From: Waddliaceae bacterium
GTDB lineage: Bacteria; Chlamydiota; Chlamydiia; Chlamydiales; GCA-2709385
Assembly (NCBI GenBank): GCA_002709385.1
Contig: PAQS01000002.1
Span: 1-22,650 of the forward strand
Direction: 5' to 3'
Length of the DNA: 22,650 bases
Shown here: positions 1 to 11,700 of the stretch, piece by piece
Layout: the number at the start of each line of letters is the position of its first letter
Position numbering within the stretch: position 1 is the stretch's first letter
Translations under genes and position numbers: made by a program
The notes under the pieces: model-generated
What the model was told of the DNA's origin: nothing
The model's input: only the letters and a program-made list of their open reading frames with translations
Databases searched by the model: none

Positions 1-3000
1 TTTTCTTTTATTGCTATAGGGCCTACCTGAATTGGCTCTAAAGCTGCCTGCTCATTCAATATCATGACATTTGGATCAAGCTTATCGATCATTTCTACCT
101 GATCAAAAGCAAAAGAAATTTGTGCTTCGTTATTACGATAAATTAATGGATGAACTTCGCAGAGATTTATAAGGTTTTGTAGACGATCAGAACTGTTTGC
201 AATATCTTTTCTTAAACCATATACGTTATCTACCAACAGATCCATTTCTTCTACAGAGGGAAATTTTTGAGGATCTAACGCTACATTCAACAAAAACAAA
301 TGTATGTGATAATTATCTTTATTTTTCGTAGCACTTATTGAACTTATTTCTAAAAACTCCACAGCTTGCTCTAATTGAAACGTATTTGCATTCTTGAGAT
401 AAGAATAAAACTCAGGAACATTAATTTTAGAACAATCCATTTTCAAAGTAGGTAAACAAGCTATTTTTAAATTGTATATACCATTATGCCAACTATCTGA
501 CACCGATCGCCAAAAATCTTCTTTAGAGTATATCTTTACCGGAATCCCCAATTCTCGAGTATGTGAAGATAATTCAAGAGAAAAATCATGAGCGGACTGT
601 TTTCTTAAATGCATTAGCCTCTGTAGTAAAATACTCTCTCGATATCCTACTAACTCTCTGGGAAAATACTCTTTTCCAGAAGGTATCCCTTCACGATTCA
701 CTCTATTCAAAATCTTTTCTGGAAGAGCCCAAAGAAGTAAAAATTCTTCTTCTTCTTTTGTAAGAGAACAAGTACCCACATACTCCAATTGATTTATATA
801 TTCTTGAAGGAGAAGTGTATCCATTTCATGCTGCCCCCAAGATTTGATTTCTTCATTATCATAACTATTTCTCATAAGAGTATGAGCGACTAATAAACGA
901 GCTGCATCAGCTTTTGGATGGCGGTCTTTTTTATGAGCAATGATCATATTTAGTATGGCGCGTACTTCACCTTCAAATAGAGTACTAGAATAAAGTTCAT
1001 TTCGTAATATACGCATTGCTTCATCATAATTCTCATGATCAATCAGAAGAAAAACGAGATAGGCTTTGGATTTCAAATCTAAACCTGTAATTGCCCCATT
1101 TTTTTCTATTTGATAAGTATAATAACTTTTAAAATCGAGAACATTATCTAACTCAGCTTGATAGGCATCAGCTTGGGTCTTGTCTTTTTCAGGGCTCATT
1201 CCATAAAAACGAGTTGCTCCATATGGAGAAATGATGCACCGTAGCTGCCCTACAGAGTTTTGCAAAGTCAAAAAGCTATCAAACCCTGGGAGAACTTTTA
1301 AGCTTTGTTTTTGGTCTAATAAAAGGCTCCAAGCAGGCATTTGTTTAGAAATCAATTGAGTTTGATTCGCTCTTTTCTTTCTCTCAAACCTCAAAGCTCC
1401 GTCTTTAAAATTTAAAAACTCTACTGCGTAAGGGATGGATTTTTTTTCTTTTTCTGACCAAATCTGTATTTTTTTAGGATCATCAAAACGTTTTATTACC
1501 CCTTCATAGGTCTCTTTAAAAGAGGTGAAGAGTAGGCCTTTCTCACTTTCTAAGGATTCAATTTCACTGGAAACACCAAAGTCTTGACTAGAAATACGTC
1601 CTATTTTTTTTCGACTTTCTTTGTTTGTGATCAGTACATGGTCTTTGGACTGCCACATGAGAACATCTTTTTCTGCAAAATAAGGAGGTAAACCTTCATA
1701 TAAGCCTGTACTTCTAGGAATGTACTCGTACCACTTCCCGCTATCTAACTCTGCAAGAATAACTCCTTCATCAGAAATCTCATATTGTAAATTAGATGGG
1801 CCTCTTAATCGAAAACCTTTAAAGCTTTCATCAGAAATCCGTTCAATATTTGAAAGAGAAAAAACATCTTTAAAAATATCTCGGAAGTCTTTTAATTCCA
1901 CAATACTAAGAGGAAGCATCTCTAGATTCACTAGGCGAATAACAAAAGATTTACTATCAAAAACAAACTGTTGACTGTAATCACGTATTCTATTTCCTTC
2001 TCTTTTCCACTGACTTTTTTCTTTATGTGGAAATACAAAATCACTTGCCTTTGAAAGTAACTCTACTCCACGCCCTTCCTCAAGCTCTGTTTTTATGGCT
2101 CTTTGATGCTTCTGTTCAGATAAAGTTTTATCGAGGCGTAACTGTGTCAATAATGAGGGCAATTGATAGCTATAATTTTCTATCAAAGTACTTGCTGAAA
2201 AAAATAAAACTTTATCTTCGAAACTTAAGTTAGATTGATTTTTAAAACTTGCCACAATAATAGCTGCTGCAGTGCTACGGTGTTCCATCGCTAGCTTTGT
2301 ATCATTCATTATAGAGTTGGCTACTGCACGAAAAGAAAAGCTATTTATATTATCATCATAAGCTAAGCTTTTGTTTACTTTTTCTGTAGACAAGTAAGGC
2401 TCTACTTTTCGCATTAGATCTAAAATTGCTAGTGTTATATCAAATTTGCCAGATATAGTATTCAACTCATATGCTTTCTGAAGAATCTCTAAGAGCATAT
2501 TTTGACTTTTTAAACCTAACTTAGGGTCTTGAAAAGCTGTTAGGAGACAGTCTTTTCCAAAAAGGAAAATATTCAATAAATATAAAAAGTCTTTATCTTG
2601 TAATAAGTGCAGTCGAGTAGAAAAATATACTAGTACTCTTTCGATGTGGTTACTATCAAACTCAACTAAAGCTAACAGTTCTCTAGCTTCATCTTCATTT
2701 ATGATTGAACTAAAAGAGTCTTCTTTTAATCGACCTTCAATCGATAGAGGACAGTTCTCTTCAGGTGAAATCCAGGTCTTATATTTATCTATAATTTTAT
2801 AATTCAAGAAGGAGCTTTGATTTTTGGAAAAGCTATTCTCAGGCATGAGATTCTTGAATTGTATTCCGATTAGAGCCCGTATATAAGGGTTTTTGATTTC
2901 TTCTAAGGAAGATAAAAGTTCATGCCCATTATATGGTGTAAATGCCGATATATTCGTTTTAAAAGGAGGAGCTTTTTGTATTAGTTCATTTTTAGAAAAT

Positions 3001-5543
3001 GCATCGGGGTCCCAAAGTAAAGCTCCTATGATTCCTTCTTGTTCCAAAAGAATTTTTCTCGGGTCTTCAGCCGGAAGTTCTTGCCAAAAGAACTCTAGTG
3101 TATCTTTAGATGGAATTCTTCCAGAAGCATCTACATCGACCGATAGCATAGAGTCCAACAAAACAGCTTGTAAGTGTCGATTTATTTTTCCCGCGGAATA
3201 AGTAGCAACACCTATTTCATCATCGTATGTATCTTCCTCACTCATTCTTAAGTGATTTTGACAATGCTTGCTTCTATTTATGAAAATCCCACTTTGATCC
3301 AAAAGCATGTATTCTAGTCTTATTTCATCACCTAATTGTTTAAAGTCTTTTAACTCTTTTTCTAGATTAGGGGAACCTGCCCACGCCATTAGTGTCGTTT
3401 TTGAAATATAAGACATCCAAAGGCTGGAGCAAGGATACTTCCATTTATTTAGCGTTTCTACTAATAAGCGGGCTCTTTTTCTACGGTGCTCCTTAACCTT
3501 TGAAGGCACTTGAAACTTATTATAAGCTTCCAATAAATCGCCTTCTATTAAAGAGATTTTAAAAGCATCTTTGAGTAGTAAATGAACAATAGCATCCATC
3601 TTCATAAATGGAAAAAGTAGTTCCATTGACCATTCTTGTTTTGAATCAAGAATTTTTCTTGCTACAACTTTCGCAATATTCTGTAAACGAATAGCAGCAG
3701 TATTTTTTTCACTCTGACTTAAAGAAAGCCATAAATTTTCGTTAATTTTTAAACGATTTTTTGATGAAGATACTGAATCTTCATAAGAAAACAAAACATC
3801 TATAAATCCTTGAAAATTATAAATAGCTTGACCGCTTGAATCTTTTTGAAACAGTTCGAACATATGCCCTAAATCATTCAATAAAGTCTCAGAAGAAGGA
3901 TCCCATCTAAGAATAGTTTCGCTAAAAAGAGAAGGTATCTCGCTTTCGTGAGTTTTATCTTTATTTTGAGACTTTCTCTCTCTTTGAAGATCTGTCTTTA
4001 AAGCTCTTCCAGTAATGAGTTCCGGATTCCAAGCTTCATCTATAGATTCTGGCAATAAATTATAACCATCATCACTACGAGCTTTATTAATGAAATTCTT
4101 TTTAGAATTAATGAGAGCTTGAACAGACTCTACTCTTGGCTTAATCTCAGATAAAACATACTCAAGCTCTTTAAGATTAATAAACCCTTGCGCAAAAAGT
4201 TCTTTAGTATGTTCCGCTAATACTTCAGCACTACGAAGAAAGCGCATATGCTCTCTATCTTTTGAAGGATAAGAGCAACGAATTACAGTACCATCATAGA
4301 AATTAACAAGAGCCCATAATTGAAACTCTACAACACCTTTATGAAAAGTTTCTCTAGGAACATGCGCGAAAAACGCAGAATATAAGGAAGCCATGGCGCA
4401 AGTTCCGCTACGCTGTGGAGGTAAGAGTTCTTCCTCTTTTAGAGGCACAACAGACCACTTTCCTTCAAGAAAAGGTATTAGTACTTGATAAATATCTGTA
4501 GAGCTCCAGCGACCTTCTTCTCCCTTGGGAAGCTTATAAATACTAGAATAATATAAATTTACCCAAAATGGATTTTGTAATTTATCAATATTGATGTTTT
4601 CTCTTTTCGCTACAGGAATAACTTTTTGTTTTCCATGTACATTTACATCAACAGTAACATTCTGAATCCCATCTCCAAGGTTATAAAGCAAAAAAGAAAA
4701 ACTTCCATCTTCCTCCTTACGAACTTCATAAAGAACGGCATGCCCTGGAGTTCCAGTCCATCCACCATATAAAAAAAGACCACCTCCTTTTTCCAAACAA
4801 CTAAGATGAGAAAGATAAGAATGAATACCATTAACACTATCTAAATTTGCCGCTTTTAAACGACGCAATTTGATTTCAAGGCTTGCATATTCTGGATTAG
4901 AAGGTAGTTTTGCTCGAACAAACTGATGAAGTAATGATACTGTGGCTCTAGGATCTGCTCCTTCCCAATCAGAATCTGTGGCAAATGAATCTCCAAGTAT
5001 ATTGATAATCAAACGATTATCAATATTTGCCTTCCCTGGAAAGTAAACAGAACTCGCAAAAGCTCCATCTTTTTTTTCTGTTAAACTTGATAAATCCGTT
5101 CTTAAATCACAGTTTAAATCGACACATTTAGGGTTCAATACCGCCTCAGAATCATAACAAGTATCTTCTTTATCAAAGCAATCCCCCTCCTCATCAGGAA
5201 AGAAACCATTATCCTTCTCCTGAAACCAGGTAGGTAGCAGATTGCTCACTTTCATTATTTCTTCTAAATCAACAATCGATGCAAGGCCCACTGACCCAGA
5301 AAAAAACTCTCTCTCACCATCTTGATTGTCTTTTTCTGCTTCTTCAGAAGAAGAACTACTCTGCTTAGATATAAAAACTCCTAAAGCGCTAGCTCCTACA
5401 GCCACAGCAAGAACTGCTGCGGCTCCTTTAATCGTTGCGCTCCAATTTCCCAACCAAGTAGAACGAGAAGAGCTAGGATCTGTATTTTTTAATTCAGAAG
5501 ACTTTTCTTGCTTTTCATCAAAACCAGAAGAAATATTTACCAT
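1..5543 (-). CDS. Giant DUF3638-like protein, copy A (partial: N-terminal 1847 codons, runs off left edge)
   Basis: The ATG at 5543 follows an AAAAAGG Shine-Dalgarno-like run about 7-9 bases upstream, and the frame stays open to the left edge, where the gene is cut by the window. It is a paralogue of the complete gene at 5719-15324: the two align from the first Met with no net indel until a one-codon insertion in this copy near 1860, and by eye about three quarters of residues agree. Visible parts are a Ser/Asn/Lys-rich N-terminus, one hydrophobic segment at about residues 38-58, and a His268/Asn288/Gln377/Cys382 set (GHAVLYEV, YNLGDG, PPQRSGTC) in clan CE protease order. A long, mostly helical region without a recognised domain follows. 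The helicase-like part seen in copy B would lie beyond the window, so whether this copy keeps it is unknown. It is not visibly a pseudogene. Function is unknown; a secreted or membrane-anchored host-interaction protein is inference. Confidence 0.9.
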   Translation of the reverse strand, partial: MVNISSGFDEKQEKSSELKNTDPSSSRSTWLGNWSATIKGAAAVLAVAVGASALGVFISKQSSSSSEEAEKDNQDGEREFFSGSVGLASIVDLEEIMKVSNLLPTWFQEKDNGFFPDEEGDCFDKEDTCYDSEAVLNPKCVDLNCDLRTDLSSLTEKKDGAFASSVYFPGKANIDNRLIINILGDSFATDSDWEGADPRATVSLLHQFVRAKLPSNPEYASLEIKLRRLKAANLDSVNGIHSYLSHLSCLEKGGGLFLYGGWTGTPGHAVLYEVRKEEDGSFSFLLYNLGDGIQNVTVDVNVHGKQKVIPVAKRENINIDKLQNPFWVNLYYSSIYKLPKGEEGRWSSTDIYQVLIPFLEGKWSVVPLKEEELLPPQRSGTCAMASLYSAFFAHVPRETFHKGVVEFQLWALVNFYDGTVIRCSYPSKDREHMRFLRSAEVLAEHTKELFAQGFINLKELEYVLSEIKPRVESVQALINSKKNFINKARSDDGYNLLPESIDEAWNPELITGRALKTDLQRERKSQNKDKTHESEIPSLFSETILRWDPSSETLLNDLGHMFELFQKDSSGQAIYNFQGFIDVLFSYEDSVSSSKNRLKINENLWLSLSQSEKNTAAIRLQNIAKVVARKILDSKQEWSMELLFPFMKMDAIVHLLLKDAFKISLIEGDLLEAYNKFQVPSKVKEHRRKRARLLVETLNKWKYPCSSLWMSYISKTTLMAWAGSPNLEKELKDFKQLGDEIRLEYMLLDQSGIFINRSKHCQNHLRMSEEDTYDDEIGVATYSAGKINRHLQAVLLDSMLSVDVDASGRIPSKDTLEFFWQELPAEDPRKILLEQEGIIGALLWDPDAFSKNELIQKAPPFKTNISAFTPYNGHELLSSLEEIKNPYIRALIGIQFKNLMPENSFSKNQSSFLNYKIIDKYKTWISPEENCPLSIEGRLKEDSFSSIINEDEARELLALVEFDSNHIERVLVYFSTRLHLLQDKDFLYLLNIFLFGKDCLLTAFQDPKLGLKSQNMLLEILQKAYELNTISGKFDITLAILDLMRKVEPYLSTEKVNKSLAYDDNINSFSFRAVANSIMNDTKLAMEHRSTAAAIIVASFKNQSNLSFEDKVLFFSASTLIENYSYQLPSLLTQLRLDKTLSEQKHQRAIKTELEEGRGVELLSKASDFVFPHKEKSQWKREGNRIRDYSQQFVFDSKSFVIRLVNLEMLPLSIVELKDFRDIFKDVFSLSNIERISDESFKGFRLRGPSNLQYEISDEGVILAELDSGKWYEYIPRSTGLYEGLPPYFAEKDVLMWQSKDHVLITNKESRKKIGRISSQDFGVSSEIESLESEKGLLFTSFKETYEGVIKRFDDPKKIQIWSEKEKKSIPYAVEFLNFKDGALRFERKKRANQTQLISKQMPAWSLLLDQKQSLKVLPGFDSFLTLQNSVGQLRCIISPYGATRFYGMSPEKDKTQADAYQAELDNVLDFKSYYTYQIEKNGAITGLDLKSKAYLVFLLIDHENYDEAMRILRNELYSSTLFEGEVRAILNMIIAHKKDRHPKADAARLLVAHTLMRNSYDNEEIKSWGQHEMDTLLLQEYINQLEYVGTCSLTKEEEEFLLLWALPEKILNRVNREGIPSGKEYFPRELVGYRESILLQRLMHLRKQSAHDFSLELSSHTRELGIPVKIYSKEDFWRSVSDSWHNGIYNLKIACLPTLKMDCSKINVPEFYSYLKNANTFQLEQAVEFLEISSISATKNKDNYHIHLFLLNVALDPQKFPSVEEMDLLVDNVYGLRKDIANSSDRLQNLINLCEVHPLIYRNNEAQISFAFDQVEMIDKLDPNVMILNEQAALEPIQVGPIAIKE

Positions 5544-5718
5544 TATTTAAGACCTTTTTATTTATCAATTTTTAATAATTTAATTGTTTCACCTGTTTAT
5601 TTAAAGAAAACAAAAACCTTATTAAGAAATAAAAAAGGAATTAATTTAATTAGCGCAAGAGCCTATCCAAATATTGAGTCTTTAAACCTCCAATTCTGAT
5701 AAAGTTTTTATCATTCTA
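5544..5718 (-). promoter_or_regulatory. Spacer between giant paralogues, with candidate promoter of copy A
   Basis: This 175-base AT-rich spacer lies between the end of copy B and the start of copy A. The part next to the copy A start (about 5544-5620) is homologous to the region just upstream of copy B (15325-15400), so the duplication included the upstream region. Both carry a possible minus-strand promoter with identical 17-base spacing: TTTAAA at 5600-5605 and TAAATT at 5577-5582. The match to the sigma-70 consensus is weak; conservation between the copies is the main support. After the copy B stop there is only a short A/T hairpin (GATAAA/TTTATC, about 5699-5713), not a convincing terminator, so read-through from copy B into copy A is possible. 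Confidence 0.35.
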
Positions 5719-8700
5719 CTATTTAATTTTTTCATTCAGCAGTTTGTAAAGATAGCTATTAGGATAGCGTTGTCTTGCTAAATTAGAGGATTTAAGAACT
5801 TCTTTTTCGAAGAGATCTTTCATTTTTGTAATACCGACACGATCCACCCATTCTTCAAGAGCTTCTCTTTCTACTCCTTTATAAAAGCTTTTTCCTCTCC
5901 AAAAATCCCATTGAACTTTTAATCGGATAAAATCAGGGTGCTGAAGTAACTTTTCCTCAGAAAGCCCTTCTCCACAAGCTCTAACACCTAAACCATCCAT
6001 ATAGAGGTAGCGATTATCGGTACTGTCTGGGCGATCAAGCATATCCCTTTTTATAAACTGTACTTCTTCATGATCTACTACAACCATTTGAATAGAGTCT
6101 GTATCCTTAAGATACTCAATAAAAAGCTCAGAGCTATATTTTAGAGGCTGGGTAAAAGGCCTCATGGCATGTAAATCTTTATCAGAATTAGGATCGACAA
6201 AAGCATCCAAATAGTTTGTACTAAATCGAAGGTTGGGATCAAATATTCCCATATATTTCTGTAATTCTTCATAATTACAAAATAACAAATCAGCCTCAAC
6301 AAGAGCTACACGATTATTAAACTCTACTACTCCATGCTCAGGAACCGAAGGGCAAAACTCTTCTTCTCTTAAAACAGCTGATAAATATGTCTTACCTGAA
6401 CGCCAAGGTTGAGGAAAAGCTGAACTATCAAAAAACCAGGGCAAAATACCATATAAACTCAAATTACGATTAGAGTTTACATTGCTTTCTAATTCTAGTT
6501 GCACCTCAAGCTCCATCTCACCTTCTTGCTCAGTTTCCACCTCTGCAATATCGTCTAGTCCTTCTCGCTCCATTACTTTTGATACTTTATTAGGCAAAAC
6601 AGACGGGTCGATAATATCCTCTATCCGTTTTTCAATTTGCTTAGGATCTAAAGATAAAGGAGCTTTTGTTACAGAACTGAGGTGTGTAGATAAAATCTTT
6701 TCCTTTTGTAAATGAACAGCCTCTTCTCCAGATATTTTTTCTAAAAGAAAACCATAGTCTCTATCAGGGTTATCTTCTTGATTACGGAAGAAAAGTGAAA
6801 AAGTATTTCGATAGGCATCCATAAATTCATGAAAATCAAGATCCAAGCTTTTTCGATAGACCTCTGACTTCACTACACTCTGCATCTTTTTTGTTTGAGC
6901 GCTATAACAAAGCTCTCCAAACTTCACTCCATCTTGAAGTAGGATAAAACTGAGCAGATCATAGTAATCAATAGGGTCTCCATCTTCTAAATGTAAAAGA
7001 CCTCTTACTGTTTTTTCCATATCACTTGATAATACAAGTGATACTTTTTGTTGCTTATCTAAGTTGCGTAAACGCCAAGCTGCTTGAGCTATTTCTACTA
7101 AGGAGTTTTGCTTACTAACAAGTAGTACAGAATGTGCTGTGCTTGATTGAAGAATATCTGTCCCTGTACACTCCGCCTGACCATATACGGTTGCTAGCTC
7201 GTGTGGTTTTAGCTCACTATGCTCCAAAGGAATCACTTGTTGGCTTTTCTTTTCTAAAACAACGATACTGCCATTTTTGATGAAGACAACACCTTTCATT
7301 TCAGGCATCTGACGTAAAACAATACGTGCACGGTGTTCAGGGCTAAGTCCACTAAGGTTAGCTCCCACATCTGCGATTACATTGACACTCTCTAAGTCAG
7401 GGTGCAAGCGCCGGATTTCTTGGATAAAGTCACTTGGGTCACTCAGATTACCACTATGTGCTTTTCCTTCTGTTTTCTCTTCCATGAGAGCAAGAGTTTT
7501 ACCCATAGCCCATTTTTGGGATATGACTTTCATGTCATCAGAATAAGCATAGATATTACCAAGAGTTCCTGTTCCTCCTTGAGCTCTCTTCGTCATCATA
7601 TTAAGAGCCATACCATCAGCTTTCAAAAGATACGGGTAGATCTGTACTTGATCCATCACTGAACGCTCTAAAAATCGTAAGAGATTTTCTGGATTCTTGT
7701 TTATTTGCTCAAAAAGATATGAAGAAGCCTTTGAATCAAATAAAGTGACCTCTGGATTTTTTCCTGATTCGGGATCAATGCCACAAATATAGTTATAGAT
7801 AATAGCAGCACCATTATCGTTTATTCCCAAGTTACTTTCTTCTACTGACCTACCTCGTAACTGCCTCACAAGGGTTTCTACTTGTGAATACCTAACTCCT
7901 TCTTGTAAATAAGCTGCTACAGTGTGGGCTACAGTAGACCAAGGGTTAGCAAAGTCGGCATTTTTTCTAGGTTTGTCTTCAGCTTCATACGGGTGAGCAA
8001 GCTCATCAACATTATGATCGCCCAATGAAAAAGTAAAACCATATTTCCAATTGAGTTTTTTATCGAGTACTCCTGGAATAATTTTATTGATTTGTCCTCT
8101 TGCAATAGAGAGTAGGTTTTTCACACTTTCATCTTCAATATTCTCATAATAAGATTGAGCTTCTGTGTACTTATCATCCCAAAGTAAGAACTGGAAAAGA
8201 TATTCTTTATCAGATTCAGATAGATTTTTGAAAAACTCTAATGTCTTTTTAGAATAAACTTCGCTATCAATACCTTTTACAGAACTGAGATGAGTAATCA
8301 TTTTTTCTGAAAGAAGAGGTCTAATAACATTTAGATAATGTTCCCTTGTAAATGTTGGTCCTCGCCCTCCTGGAATGATTTGATGGAATAAATGGGACTT
8401 GATTTCTTCATCAGAGACCAAGATTTTAAATACATCTAGAGATATACGAATACGCTCTTTATCTAAGCTTACTTTTTCCCCAAGAGAGAAGTTGAGTTCT
8501 GATACAAGATCTTGAACAATATGAATCTCATCAATATGTAAGTCTGCTTTGTCTTTAAATAGACGCAAAATTTTTCTCAAACCCTCAATTGTTAGTTTCA
8601 AGTCTTTAGAAGGTTTTGAATCATATTCAAAAGCAAGTTCATATAAACGAAGAAAGAGAGCCTGCATACTTTGCGGACTCATAATCACGGGATTTCCTGC

Positions 8701-11700
8701 ATGAATACAGTTATCTAGTTTCCGATAAATATCTTCTAATTTATTCGGATCAAGCGGTGTAAACCTTGAGAAAGAAAAAGGTTGGATATAACGCCCCGCT
8801 ACCTCTCTCAGGATAGGGTTCAATGTTTGTAAAGACTGTTCTAATAAAGGTCGTGGAGTGACAGCAATAGCCAAGTGTTCTCTATCAGCATTCAATAATA
8901 AGATTAAAGGAGCTAAAACTTTGGACTTACCCGACCCCATGATTAACTCTAAAGCAACAAATAGATGCTCATTTACTCTTTTATTAATTTCACCAATACC
9001 TAGAGTTTTTAACGCATCAATTTGCCAATCAAATAGCTGAATATTACTAAAGTATTCCAATGCTAATATCTGAGGGTTCTCCATAATATCATAAGCTCTA
9101 TCTAAGCTCATTTCCTGGACTAATCTCTGAGTAAGCATATCAACAACAGCATAGTCTTCACGTGATTGAGCATCGTAAATACCGTTGATGTAGCTGATCA
9201 TTCTTTCTTCTTTTTGCAAAGTTGTAGCAAGAGCCAAGTATTTAAGAACTTCTTGGTGTAAAACTTTGATTTCTTCCTCTTCTAGTAAAGAGTTTCTCTT
9301 GCTATATGCTTCCAACTTGTTTTGTGCAGAAAGAATACAGAGCTCTTCTATCGTAATCGCTTCAAAATCTGTGGCAATATGATCTAATTCCCTTAGTACA
9401 CGTACCTGCCTTTTTGGTGATTTTTTGTTTGCTAATGAAAGACAAAATTCTTTTTGCTGTGCTAGGTCATTTTGTAAATGAACGATATTTTCTTCTTTGT
9501 TTAAGCCAAGTCCTAAAAGAGCTGGTAAATCTTTCACTTGAAATTGTTCTGGCCTAGGTAAATCAACATAGGCATCACAAGCCTCCATTTGTTCATCTAA
9601 ACTACGATCAATCGATCGATGATCTTCACGTTTTTCTAAAAGGTGATTGATACGCTCTTTAACTTCATCTCTGATTCTTTTACATGTATTTTTTCTTTGA
9701 AGAATACGTTCTTCACTTTCTGGAATGACTTCAAAGTAATCTAGAATCTCTATAGCTTGAGAAGAAGCAAATACAGGCTTTTCATTTTCTTTTATTGCTA
9801 TAGGGCCTACCTGAATTGGCTCTAAAGCTGCCTGCTCATTCAATATCATGACATTTGGATCAAGCTTATCGATCATTTCTACCTGATCAAAAGCAAAAGA
9901 AATGTGTGCTTCGTTATTACGATAAATTAATGGATGAACTTCGAAGAGATTTATAAGATTTTGTAGGCGATTATAATTATCCCAACTTCCTCCTCTTGGA
10001 TTATACATGTCTTTTACTAACATATTCATTTCTTCTACAGAGGGGAATTTTTGAGGATCTAACGCTACATTCAACAAAAATAAATGAAGGTTATAGCTAT
10101 CTTCATTTTTCGTGGCACTGATTGAGCTTATTTCTAAAAACTCCACAGCTTGCTCTAATTGAAACGTATTTGCATTCTTGAGATAAGCATAAAACTCAGG
10201 AACATTAATTTTAGAACAATCCATTTTTAGGGTAGGTACACAGGCCATTTTTAAATCGTATATATGATTATGCCAGATAAATGCCAAAGATCTCCAAAAA
10301 TCTCCTAGAAGGTAGCTTCTACCCGGGATAGCTAATGACCGACTATGTGAAGATAGATAAAGAGAAAAATCACGAGCTGATTGTTTTCTTAAATGCATTA
10401 ATCTTTGCAGTAAAATACTCTCTTGATAACCTACTAATTCTTTGGAGAAATTCTCTTTTTCAGAAGGCGATCTTTCACGATTTAGCCTACTCACAACCCT
10501 TTCTGAAAGGGCCCAAAGAAGTAAAAACTCTTCTTCTTCTTTTGTAAGAGCGCAGCTACCTACATACTTTAATTGATTTACATATTCTCTAAGGAGGTCT
10601 TTATCAATTTCATGTCCTCCCCAAGAACTCGTTTTTTCGTTGTCATAACTATTTCTTATGAGTGTATGAGCGACTAATAAACGAGCTGCATCAGCTTTTG
10701 GGTGACGATCTTTCTTATGAGCAATGATCATATTTAGTATTGTGCGTACTTCATCTTCAAATAGAGTACTAGAATAAAGCTCATCTCGTAGTATATGCAT
10801 TGCTGCATCATAATTCTCATGATCAATCAGAAGAAAAACAAGATAAGCTTTAGATTTTAAATCTAGACCAGTAATCGAACCATTTTTCTCTATTTGATAA
10901 GTATAATAACTTTTGAAATCGAGAACCTTATCTAACTCATTCTGATAAATATACGCTTGAGATACGTTTTTTTTAGGCTTCATTCCATAAAAACGATTTG
11001 CTCCATATGGAGAAATGATGCATCGTAGTTGCCCTACAGAGTTTTGTAAGGTCAAAAAGCTATCAAAACCTGGAAGATCTTTTAAACTTTGTTTTTGGTC
11101 TAATAAAAGGCTCCAAGCAGGCATTTGTTTAGAAATTAATCGAGTTTGATTCGCTCTTTGTTTTCTCTCAAACCTCAAGCCTCCATTTTTAAAATTTAAA
11201 AACTCTATTGCGTAAGGAATAGAGTTTTTTTCTTCTTCAGACCAAACTTGTGTTTTTTTAGGGTCATCAAAACGTTTCATTACCCCATCATAGCTATCTG
11301 TAAAAGATGTAAAGAGTAAACCTTTCTCATCTTCTAAGGATACAATTTGACTAGAAGTATTAAAGTATTGATTAGAAATATATCCTAATGCTTTTTGCTC
11401 TCTCCTGTCTGTTATCATTACATGATCTTGAGCCTGCCACATGAGAATATCTTTCTCTGCAAAATAAGGAGGTAACTCTTCGTATAGACCTGTATTTTTA
11501 GAAATGAACTCGTACCACTTTCCGTTATCTAACTCAGCGAGAATGACTCCTTCATCAGAAATCTCATACTGTAAGTTAGACGGACCTCTTGCTCGAAAGC
11601 CTTTAAAGTTTTTACCAGAAATCCGTTGAATATTTGAAAGATGTAATCCTTTAAAAACATCCTGAAAGTCTTTTAATTTTATAATATCAAGAGGAAGTAC

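Noticed and set aside
563-763. Similar plus-strand small frames at 563-763 and 10335-10547, also 2027-2233 and 11808-12014
   Set aside because: They resemble each other only because they are antisense shadows of the two paralogous giant genes; no start signals are present.
1-5543. Copy A as a pseudogene
   Set aside because: The frame is open over all 1847 visible codons and key residues match copy B; the only length change I found is a single in-frame codon near 1860.
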